NCBI RefSeq assembly: GCF_001565895.1
Contig: NZ_LSNE01000006.1
Span: 128,965 to 192,964 of the forward strand
DNA: 64,000 nt
Direction of reading: 5' to 3'
DNA from: Paraglaciecola hydrolytica
Lineage (GTDB): Bacteria; Pseudomonadota; Gammaproteobacteria; Enterobacterales; Alteromonadaceae
The translations under genes were made by a program, and so were the position numbers. The notes under the pieces were generated by a model. It ran no database searches and was not told the origin of the DNA. It saw only the letters and a list, made by a program, of their open reading frames with translations. This document shows positions 44,275 through 52,549 of this stretch, one piece after another (the stretch's first letter is position 1; every line of letters begins with the position of its first letter).

Positions 44275-44955
44275 TTATTTGCCTAAAATACGGCTTAACT
44301 CATCATCTGCTGAGGTAGCATTGCCCTTAATACCTGCTGCAGCTAAACGTTTTTCCAAATCATCACTCGACTCATCCGCGGCTAACTCTTCTGCGGCTTG
44401 CAATTCGGCATTACGCAGTGTTTGTTTTTCTTGAATTCGTGATAAGGATTCAGTCGCCGTTTTCATTTTGCTATTGGCGCCTAAATGACGAGACGACACC
44501 GCAACTTGAGCTTTTTGTACCGATTCAGTGGCTTTAACCATATCAACCTGTTGCTCAAGACGTTTTAAATTGGCTTTAGCTTGATTGATATTATTCGCCA
44601 GTTGTTTTTCAGACTGACGAAACTGATCCAAGTAACTCTGTTCAGCCTGCTGTTCGGTCTTTAAATCTGCGACTTTTTGCGCACAATCTAAGGCCAGTTG
44701 ACGATCGCTATCCACGGCTTTACGGGCATGAGCTTCATATTGCTCAATCGACGTTTGTAAACTTGCGACTTTTTGCTGAGCCAGTTTACATTTAGCCAGT
44801 ATTTGGGTTCTGGCGTGATCTGATTTGCGTAATTCGTCTTTGGCTTCACGGATTTCTTGTTCCAAAATACGAATAGCTTGGCCGTCTACCACTGATTGAG
44901 CCGCTTCAGTGGCTCCACCTTTAATCGCTGTAACTAATTTTCTCCAAACTGACAT
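44275..44955 (-). CDS. PspA/IM30-family protein (YjfJ-type)
   Basis: The 226-residue protein is almost entirely a coiled coil. It has a short amphipathic N terminus (MSVWRKLVTAIKGG) that would insert in the inner membrane, then long helices with heptad patterns between about 25 and 190. PspA/IM30 proteins form oligomeric scaffolds that protect the membrane from stress and proton leakage. The yjfJ subgroup is tied to the neighbouring DUF2170 gene, 14 bases upstream here, and to the ATP-grasp/DUF1190 pair downstream. No PspB/C/F genes are near, so it is controlled by its own operon. Confidence 0.92.
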   Translation of the reverse strand: MSVWRKLVTAIKGGATEAAQSVVDGQAIRILEQEIREAKDELRKSDHARTQILAKCKLAQQKVASLQTSIEQYEAHARKAVDSDRQLALDCAQKVADLKTEQQAEQSYLDQFRQSEKQLANNINQAKANLKRLEQQVDMVKATESVQKAQVAVSSRHLGANSKMKTATESLSRIQEKQTLRNAELQAAEELAADESSDDLEKRLAAAGIKGNATSADDELSRILGK

Positions 44956-44969
44956 AATCGTTTCCTCAG

Positions 44970-45359
44970 TTACTGTAAATGTATTTGATAAGCATCAATA
45001 AATGCTTCGACATTTTGGAACAGTGTATTTAATTCAATAATGATGCTTTCGGCCTTAGATTGTGAACTTAAGGAGCCAAATGCGGTGTAATAATCATCGC
45101 CACCTACCTGCGAAATACCCACAGTCGTGAGTGGGAAGAGCATATGTGTCTTCAGTATTTCTTCATTCAGTGTGGCGCAGTTTTTAACTTCGCTTTTAGC
45201 AAACAATAAAGTTTCGATAATGATTTGCTCACCACTGATGGCTAACCATGCGTCGATACCATCACTGTTTGCAATTAACAAACAATCTTGTTCTTTGGTG
45301 ACAACTAAATCTTGATTGTCACTTAATAGGGCCTCAAGTTGGTTAAGATCCCAAGTCAT
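44970..45359 (-). CDS. DUF2170 protein (YjfI-type)
   Basis: The 129-residue protein is the first gene of the seven-gene minus-strand operon. It is cytoplasmic and has no recognisable catalytic motif. A central segment VGISQVGGDDYYTAFGSLS, about residues 78-96, is typical of the family. DUF2170 proteins are found with PspA-like partners and are thought to be a stress-response adaptor. ACAGGAGAG precedes the ATG. Its 217-base upstream region is shared with the divergent DUF6471 gene, so the promoter of the whole yjf-type operon must be there. Confidence 0.85.
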   Translation of the reverse strand: MTWDLNQLEALLSDNQDLVVTKEQDCLLIANSDGIDAWLAISGEQIIIETLLFAKSEVKNCATLNEEILKTHMLFPLTTVGISQVGGDDYYTAFGSLSSQSKAESIIIELNTLFQNVEAFIDAYQIHLQ

Positions 45360-45522
45360 GGATACTCTCCTGTATGTCGTATGACCAAAGCGCGATGTAC
45401 AATGCTGTCATCACGCTGCTAGTGTAGTCAGTTAAAAAACCTTTAGTCAACTTTTATTTTTTAACGTTTGACCATTATTTGTTTTAAATGTAAATTATAC
45501 GTCACATTTGTTTGGTTTTGGC

Positions 45523-45536
45523 GTCTTTTAAAAGAC
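45523..45536. repeat. 14-bp perfect palindrome GTCTTTTAAAAGAC
   Basis: This palindrome lies 40 bases upstream of the DUF6471 start, in the shared divergent promoter region. It has the form of an operator for a dimeric DNA-binding protein, but no regulator is assigned. Confidence 0.45.
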
Positions 45537-45576
45537 TTTTAAAAAGGCCTGAAAATAGCTAGGTAATTAGTTAAAT

Positions 45577-45870
45577 ATGAACATACCAATAAATAATCAA
45601 GCCCGTTCCGCAGACTGGCGGCAGTTAGTCCAACGTATTATTAAAGCTGAAATGTCTAAACGTGGCACTAAATATCAGGATCTGAGCGACCGTTTGTTAA
45701 CCATTGGGGTCGATCAAAGCGCAGATAACCTCAGAAATAAAGTTAATAAGGGAATTATGGGGGCAGATTTGTTGTTACAAATCATGTATGTGCTTAATAT
45801 GCGCCGTATTGAGCGTGATGATATCTTGGATATTTTTACTGATATGGGGCGCACTCTAGAACAGCAATAG
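45577..45870 (+). CDS. DUF6471 small helical protein
   Basis: The 97-residue protein is basic and predicted all-helical. WRQLVQRIIKAEMSKRG at the N terminus and LSDRLLTIGV with NLRNKVNKG in the middle match the DUF6471 pattern. This resembles a helix-turn-helix fold, so DNA binding is plausible but not shown. It is the plus-strand gene divergent from the yjf-type operon, with a 14-base palindrome in the shared promoter. A target could be this promoter or its own. There is no obvious strong ribosome-binding site. Confidence 0.75.
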   Translation: MNIPINNQARSADWRQLVQRIIKAEMSKRGTKYQDLSDRLLTIGVDQSADNLRNKVNKGIMGADLLLQIMYVLNMRRIERDDILDIFTDMGRTLEQQ

Positions 45871-45901
45871 AGCGGCGAAAGAGCGGCAAAAGAGCAATAA
45901 A
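45869..45901. repeat. Three 11-bp tandem units starting AGAGCGGC
   Basis: Units AGAGCGGCGAA, AGAGCGGCAAA and the decayed AGAGCAATAAA follow each other at the stop of the DUF6471 gene. The first two differ at one base. They probably arose by duplication and have no assigned role. Confidence 0.6.
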
Positions 45902-45940
45902 AGTGTCAGTCAATGAGTTTAATATTGAGGGAGTTAAAGA

Positions 45941-46435
45941 GTGGAAAAATTGTTAGAGAAAACCTTGTATGCAAGTCGCTGGTTATTAGCGCCCGTTTAT
46001 TTAGGTTTAAGTTTTGCGTTATTGGCATTGGCGGTAAAGTTTTTTCAGGAAGTATTTCATCTTGTACCTATCCTTTTTAGCATCAAAGAAACGGATCTTA
46101 TTTTAGTTATCTTGTCGCTGGTGGATATGGCCCTAGTGGGTGGTTTATTAGTGATGGTGATGTTTTCTGGGTACGAAAACTTTGTTAGTCAAATTGATTT
46201 ACAAGAAGGCAGTGAAAAGCTCAGTTGGTTAGGCAAAATGGATGCGGGCTCCTTAAAAAACAAAGTGGCAGCATCAATTGTGGCAATTTCTTCCATTCAT
46301 TTACTTAAGGTTTTTATGGATGCAGAAAACGTCTCAAATGATAAGATGTTTTGGTATGTAATTGTGCATCTCACCTTTGTTTTGTCTGCATTTTTGATGG
46401 GGTATTTGGATAAGATTACTCGTAAAACTGACTAA
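45941..46435 (+). CDS. yqhA: YqhA-family membrane protein
   Basis: The protein has 164 residues, the same as E. coli YqhA, and starts with GTG behind GAGGGAG seven bases upstream. Three or four hydrophobic helices lie at about 14-34, 50-75 and 105-155. The family signature [20 protein letters not shown] opens the protein. It is an inner-membrane protein of unknown function in the UPF0114 group. It lies 70 bases downstream of the DUF6471 gene in the same direction. No partner is evident from the context. Confidence 0.88.
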   Translation: MEKLLEKTLYASRWLLAPVYLGLSFALLALAVKFFQEVFHLVPILFSIKETDLILVILSLVDMALVGGLLVMVMFSGYENFVSQIDLQEGSEKLSWLGKMDAGSLKNKVAASIVAISSIHLLKVFMDAENVSNDKMFWYVIVHLTFVLSAFLMGYLDKITRKTD

Positions 46436-46478
46436 GCTTTGCGATAAGATATTGACGATAAGTGGTTGTTCTAGAGAC

Positions 46479-46517
46479 AAAAAAAAAAGCCCACGACCAT
46501 CTCAATGGTAGCGGGCT
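46479..46517 (-). terminator. Orphan minus-strand Rho-independent terminator
   Basis: On the minus strand the hairpin has a 13-position stem, AGCCCGCTACCAT paired with ATGGTCGTGGGCT over a TGAG loop, followed by nine or ten T's. In minus-strand RNA one of its two mismatches becomes a G-U wobble, whereas in plus-strand RNA it is an A-C mismatch. No minus-strand gene lies upstream of it within queA's leader. Confidence 0.8.
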
Positions 46518-46685
46518 AAAAACAGTCTTAGGAGAAACGTCAATAAATAAACTGTGATTAAAGTTTAAGCTTTATCGCTCTAACATCAACCGCATTTGGG
46601 TATCCCGTTTGATTTGCAGGTATAAATAAAAATACCTAAAATGCGCCGTCAGCCATTTTGAGGCAGCACCAATATTGAGAATCTT

Positions 46686-47732
46686 ATGAAACTTGCAGAT
46701 TTCCGCTTTGATTTACCTGAACACTTGATTGCCCGTTACCCTACCACAGAGCGCACTGCCAGCCGTTTAATGCACCTTAAAGGTAATGGCGGTGAAGTGG
46801 TTCATCGTCAGTTTCAAGACATTGTGAATTTAATTGAGCCCGGTGATTTATTAGTATTTAACAATACTCGGGTGATACCTGCGCGTTTGCTTGGACAGAA
46901 AGTGTCAGGGGGAAAAGTTGAGGTGTTAGTTGAACGGGTATTAGACGAACAGCGGGTATTGGCTCATGTCAGAGCCAGTAAAGCACCTAAAGTGGGGAGC
47001 TTATTAATACTCGAATCCTCCATTCAGGTTGAGATGCTGGCGCGCCATGATGCTTTGTTTGAACTTAAATTTTTGACCCAGGAGCCGGTGTTAGAGGTGC
47101 TGGAACAATTTGGCCATATGCCGCTTCCTCCTTATATTGATAGACCAGACGAAGATTCAGACAAAGAACGTTATCAGACCGTCTACAATCAAGTGCCGGG
47201 CGCGGTTGCTGCACCCACTGCTGGTTTACATTTTGATCAAGCACTATTAGAAACTCTTAAAAATAGAGGCGTGAATACCGCATTTGTAACCTTACATGTT
47301 GGGGCCGGCACGTTTCAGCCGGTGAGAGTTGATAATATTCTTGAACATCAAATGCATGCTGAATACGCTGAAGTTCCGCAAAATGTAGTGGATGCAGTAT
47401 TGCAAACCAAGGCTGCAGGCAAGCGGGTAATTGCGGTGGGCACAACGTCGGTGCGCTCCTTGGAGTCTGCGGCTCAAGCCTCGCTTAAAGCAGGTAATAA
47501 ACTCAGTCCATTTTTTGCCGATACCAGTATTTTTATTTACCCCGGTTATCAGTTTCAATTAGTCGATGCTCTGTTAACTAACTTTCATTTGTCTGAATCA
47601 ACGCTATTAATGTTGGTCAGTGCATTTGCCGGTAAACAACATATTTTTGCTGCCTATGGACAAGCGATTGCCGAGCAATATCGCTTTTTTAGTTATGGTG
47701 ACGCGATGTTTATTGAAAAGCGCACTGATTAA
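46686..47732 (+). CDS. queA: S-adenosylmethionine:tRNA ribosyltransferase-isomerase
   Basis: This 348-residue enzyme transfers and isomerises the ribosyl group of S-adenosylmethionine to preQ1-tRNA, making epoxyqueuosine in the wobble position. Family blocks [20 protein letters not shown] at the N terminus and [13 protein letters not shown] with [11 protein letters not shown] near 176-210 are clear. The C-terminal [17 protein letters not shown] is present. It is cytoplasmic and full length. It is followed at 220 bases by tgt, the enzyme that inserts preQ1, so the two consecutive queuosine steps are linked. Confidence 0.96.
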   Translation: MKLADFRFDLPEHLIARYPTTERTASRLMHLKGNGGEVVHRQFQDIVNLIEPGDLLVFNNTRVIPARLLGQKVSGGKVEVLVERVLDEQRVLAHVRASKAPKVGSLLILESSIQVEMLARHDALFELKFLTQEPVLEVLEQFGHMPLPPYIDRPDEDSDKERYQTVYNQVPGAVAAPTAGLHFDQALLETLKNRGVNTAFVTLHVGAGTFQPVRVDNILEHQMHAEYAEVPQNVVDAVLQTKAAGKRVIAVGTTSVRSLESAAQASLKAGNKLSPFFADTSIFIYPGYQFQLVDALLTNFHLSESTLLMLVSAFAGKQHIFAAYGQAIAEQYRFFSYGDAMFIEKRTD

Positions 47733-47745
47733 GTCGCTTTTTAGT

Positions 47746-47774
47746 TTTTCCCCTTGGGGCAATTCATATATAAT
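47746..47774 (+). promoter_or_regulatory. Possible sigma-70 promoter of tgt
   Basis: A perfect TATAAT at 47769-47774 lies 17 bases from a poor minus-35 (TTTTCC at 47746). Only the minus-10 is convincing. It sits about 180 bases before the tgt start, in the queA-tgt gap, where I saw no gene. Confidence 0.3.
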
Positions 47775-47953
47775 CCCGCGACTTTTTTGTCGTGCATGTT
47801 GGGCTCTATTGTCAACTTACACGCGATATACCCCAAATCATTGGAATGGCACGGCGGCGGCGAATGAAGACAGTCAACAAACGTGCGGTTTTAAGGATGA
47901 AGGGGATGCAATCTTTAGCACCGGACTGTTTTCTGGTCAGCAGGATAAATTAA

Positions 47954-49066
<1,113 letters not shown>

Positions 49067-49137
49067 CAGTTTATAGGGTGCTGGTTTGCTGCCGTCATCT
49101 TTGATTTTTAACAACATTATTACAATAAGGAAAAAAA

Positions 49138-49476
49138 ATGAGTTTATTTATATCTGATGCCTATGCACAAGGTGCCCCTGCCGGTGGTGCTGGTGGTGGT
49201 TTTGAAATGTTGATCATGCTGGGCGTGTTTGGTTTGATCTTTTATTTTATGTTATATCGTCCACAAGCCAAACGTGTGAAAGACCATAAAAACCTAGTGT
49301 CGTCATTGAGCAAAGGTGATGAAGTATTAACCCAAGGTGGCATGGTAGGTAAGATCACTAAAGTATCTGAAGACAAAGATTTTATCGAAATTGGCTTAAA
49401 CGATACCACTAATATCGTGATCCAAAAGTCAGCTGTATCAGCTGTTCTGCCCAAAGGTACTATGAAGGCCATTTAA
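49138..49476 (+). CDS. yajC: Preprotein translocase subunit YajC
   Basis: The protein has 112 residues. A single transmembrane helix follows a short N terminus (about 20-38, MLIMLGVFGLIFYFMLY). The conserved RPQAKRVKDHKNLVSSL cytoplasmic start and LTQGGMVGKI with a small beta-rich domain complete the family pattern. YajC associates with SecDF and the SecYEG translocon. AAGGAAAAAAA precedes the ATG, a slightly long spacing. It lies 71 bases after tgt and about 100 before secD. Confidence 0.95.
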   Translation: MSLFISDAYAQGAPAGGAGGGFEMLIMLGVFGLIFYFMLYRPQAKRVKDHKNLVSSLSKGDEVLTQGGMVGKITKVSEDKDFIEIGLNDTTNIVIQKSAVSAVLPKGTMKAI

Positions 49477-49579
49477 TTGGCCTTTTGTTTAAGCGCTTTT
49501 ATTTAAGTACTTTTGTTTAAAAGTACTGCGCATTGTTGCAGCGCTTAACCAAATAATTGAATAACGGAAGGAATAGCTT

Positions 49580-51424
49580 GTGTTAAACCAAACTCCGCTG
49601 TGGAAGTACATCATAATTGCCGTGGTTATTGGCTTATGTACTTTGTATGCGTCCCCCAATTTATACGGTGAAGATCATGCAGTGCAGATCTCCGCTGGCC
49701 GCAATGCGGTAGTCGATGAGCAATTAGTTGAAAAAGTTAGCGCTGACCTAGCGGCTGCCTCCATTGAAAGTAAAAGCATTGTACTAGAAAATGAACAAAT
49801 CTTAGTGCGTTTACTTGATGCGGATACTCAGCTTAGAGCCCGTGAAAGTCTTGAAAAATCCTTAGGTGAAAACTATTACGTGGCCATGAATTTGGCGCCT
49901 GATACACCTGAATGGCTGAGTGCTTTGGGTGGTGAACCCATGAAACTTGGTTTGGATTTACGTGGCGGTGTGCACTTCTTAATGGAAGTGGACATGAATA
50001 GTGCCTTAGAGAAAACACTTAAAGATAGCGACAACGATTTTCGCACGGCATTACGTGAAGAAGATATCCGTTATCGCACCATTAAGCAGGTTGAAAATGG
50101 CTTGGAAATTTATTTCCGCGATCAAGATACGTTAGATAAAGCGGAATTTTTCTTAAAAAACCGCAATCGTGATTTTGTCTTCAGTGAAAAATCTGATCTT
50201 GTGTTGTTTGCTACTATGTCTGAGCAAAAATTACTTGAGACTCGTGATTACGCTGTTAAACAAAACATCACCATTATCCGTAACCGGGTAAATCAATTGG
50301 GTGTGGCTGAGCCTGTTGTGCAAAAACAAGGTCCAGATCGCATCGTGGTGCAATTACCGGGTATTCAAGATACCGCTAAAGCCAAAGAAATTCTTAATGC
50401 CACTGCAACACTGGAATATCGCGAAGTTGATATTGAACATGATGTAAGTGATGCCATTGCAGGACGTGTACCCCCTGGTTCTGAGTTATTGAATTATGAA
50501 GGTCGTGGCCCACAATTGTTGAAAAAAGCCATTATTGTGGAAGGCAGTCATATTATTGATGCTACCAGTGGTGTGGATCAAAATGGCATGCCTAAGGTTT
50601 CCATTAAACTTGATTCACAAGGCGGCGCTAAAATGTTGGCCTTTACCAAACGTGCGGTGGGTAAACCCATGGCAGTGGTATTTATCGAATACAAGGCTAC
50701 CGGCGAGCGTGATGCAGCAGGTAAGTTAATCTTTGAAGCTAAACGTACAGTAATCAGTGTTGCCACTATTAATGGCGTATTTGGTAATCAATTTGAAACC
50801 ACAGGTTTAGACTCTCCTAAAGAAGCCCAAAACTTAGCCTTATTATTACGTGCAGGTGCCTTGATTGCACCGATTCAAATTATTGAAGAACGTACAGTAG
50901 GACCAAGCTTAGGTAAAGAAAACATCAAACTAGGTAAAGAAGCCATTATTGCTGGTTTTATGCTGGTATTAGTTTTTATGGTGATTTACTACAAAAAGTT
51001 TGGTTTTGTCGCCAACATAGCACTGAGTTTAAACTTGGTGATGATGGTGGGCATTATGTCTATGATCCCAGGTGCAACCTTAACCTTACCAGGTATGGCA
51101 GGTATCGTATTAACGGTGGGTATGGCAGTTGATGCTAACGTGTTAATCTTTGAGCGGATACGCGAAGAAGTCGCAGATGGGCGTAGTCCACAACAAGCGA
51201 TTCATTTTGGTTACGACAGTGCGTTTTCAACCATCTTAGATGCCAACATTACCACCTTTATAGCAGGTCTTATTCTGTTTGCTGTGGGTACTGGGCCTAT
51301 CAAAGGGTTTTCTATCACCTTAATGATCGGTATCGCTACCTCGATGTTCACTGCCATAGTAGTGACTCGAGCCATAGTTAATGCATGGTGGGGCGGTAAA
51401 CGTCTGACCAAGCTGTCAATTTAG
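49580..51424 (+). CDS. secD: Protein translocase subunit SecD
   Basis: The 614-residue membrane protein uses the proton gradient to help release proteins on the periplasmic side of SecYEG. It starts with GTG, behind AAGGA seven bases upstream. One N-terminal helix (about 8-26) and a large periplasmic P1 domain are followed by a C-terminal block of five helices (about 450-600). The conserved GLDLRGGVHFLMEVD near 121-135 and the C-terminal DANVLIFERIREE motif around helix four are present. It lies before secF with ten bases between them, so they are co-translated. Confidence 0.97.
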   Translation: MLNQTPLWKYIIIAVVIGLCTLYASPNLYGEDHAVQISAGRNAVVDEQLVEKVSADLAAASIESKSIVLENEQILVRLLDADTQLRARESLEKSLGENYYVAMNLAPDTPEWLSALGGEPMKLGLDLRGGVHFLMEVDMNSALEKTLKDSDNDFRTALREEDIRYRTIKQVENGLEIYFRDQDTLDKAEFFLKNRNRDFVFSEKSDLVLFATMSEQKLLETRDYAVKQNITIIRNRVNQLGVAEPVVQKQGPDRIVVQLPGIQDTAKAKEILNATATLEYREVDIEHDVSDAIAGRVPPGSELLNYEGRGPQLLKKAIIVEGSHIIDATSGVDQNGMPKVSIKLDSQGGAKMLAFTKRAVGKPMAVVFIEYKATGERDAAGKLIFEAKRTVISVATINGVFGNQFETTGLDSPKEAQNLALLLRAGALIAPIQIIEERTVGPSLGKENIKLGKEAIIAGFMLVLVFMVIYYKKFGFVANIALSLNLVMMVGIMSMIPGATLTLPGMAGIVLTVGMAVDANVLIFERIREEVADGRSPQQAIHFGYDSAFSTILDANITTFIAGLILFAVGTGPIKGFSITLMIGIATSMFTAIVVTRAIVNAWWGGKRLTKLSI

Positions 51425-51434
51425 GAGTCAGCCC

Positions 51435-52376
51435 ATGCAAATATTTAGTGGAAACTACACAGTCAACTTTATGAAGTTGTCTTTTCCTGCAGCGATTTTA
51501 TCAACGATTTTAGTCCTCGGTTCCTTTGCTACTTTAGCTATTAATCAACTTAACTGGGGATTAGATTTTACCGGCGGTACACAAATTGAAATCGGTTATC
51601 AAAATACCGCAGATTTAGATGCCATTCGTGCCCAATTGGCGGCCTCTGAATTTAATGATGCCGTGGTACAAAACTTTGGTTCAAGTAAAGATGTATTGAT
51701 ACGTTTGGCTTCACGTGAGGGCATCAAACCTTCAGAGCTGGGTGACAAAGCCATCGCCATACTTAAACAAGCCGATAGCAGTGCAGAAATGCGCGGCAGT
51801 TCTTTTGTGAGTGCCAGCGTGGGTGAAGAGCTTACCGAACAAGGTGGATTAGCCATGCTGATCTGTTTGTTGTGTATCTTGGTCTACGTCACTATGCGTT
51901 TTGAATGGCGTTTTGCCTTAGGTTCGGTAATCGCTTTAGCCCATGACGTGATCATAACCTTAGGTTTGTTTTCTATTTTGGGTTTAGAGTTTGACTTAAC
52001 CGTACTGGCAGCAGTATTAGCGGTAATAGGTTATTCCCTCAACGATACCATAGTGGTATTTGATCGAATTCGTGAAAATTTCCGTAAAATTCGTGATGTT
52101 GAGCCAACGGATATTATTAATACCTCCTTAACCCAAACTCTTAACCGAACCACTATTACCTCTGGTACAACCTTGTTGGTATTGTTTGCCTTGTTCTTTT
52201 TAGGCGGAGCGACTATCCATGGTTTTGCTACAGCCTTGTTGTTTGGGATCTTTATTGGTACTTATTCTTCTATTTATATCGCCAGTTTAGTGGCCTTAAA
52301 ATTAGGTGTAAGCCGCGAAGATTTGATGCCAACGGTGATCGAAAAAGAAGGTGCGGATCAAGATCCCATCATGTAA
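51435..52376 (+). CDS. secF: Protein translocase subunit SecF
   Basis: The 313-residue partner of SecD has six helices and a smaller periplasmic domain. Residues about 40-52 (WGLDFTGGTQIEI) match the SecD/SecF GLDFTGG motif. The C-terminal GYSLNDTIVVFDRIREN motif at about 195-211 is the proton-relay and helix-four signature. AGGAG precedes the ATG. A strong terminator follows 24 bases after the stop, so it ends the tgt-yajC-secDF transcript. Confidence 0.97.
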   Translation: MQIFSGNYTVNFMKLSFPAAILSTILVLGSFATLAINQLNWGLDFTGGTQIEIGYQNTADLDAIRAQLAASEFNDAVVQNFGSSKDVLIRLASREGIKPSELGDKAIAILKQADSSAEMRGSSFVSASVGEELTEQGGLAMLICLLCILVYVTMRFEWRFALGSVIALAHDVIITLGLFSILGLEFDLTVLAAVLAVIGYSLNDTIVVFDRIRENFRKIRDVEPTDIINTSLTQTLNRTTITSGTTLLVLFALFFLGGATIHGFATALLFGIFIGTYSSIYIASLVALKLGVSREDLMPTVIEKEGADQDPIM

Positions 52377-52400
52377 TACTGAGTATTAAATCCATTTTAG

Positions 52401-52434
52401 AAAAACCAGTTATTCAGATAACTGGTTTTTTTTT
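52401..52434 (+). terminator. Rho-independent terminator of secF
   Basis: A 13-base stem AAAAACCAGTTAT / ATAACTGGTTTTT with a TCAG loop is followed by further T's, up to nine in a row. It lies 24 bases after the secF stop. Confidence 0.93.
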
Positions 52435-52549
52435 GCACGAGTAAAAACCGACACACATTTTTTAACAGTTTTCTTAATATAAAAAAGTACTAACTCAGTT
52501 ATATTCAAAAGTTAGTGTTAGACAACAGCAGACATTTAAAGGGAATAGT

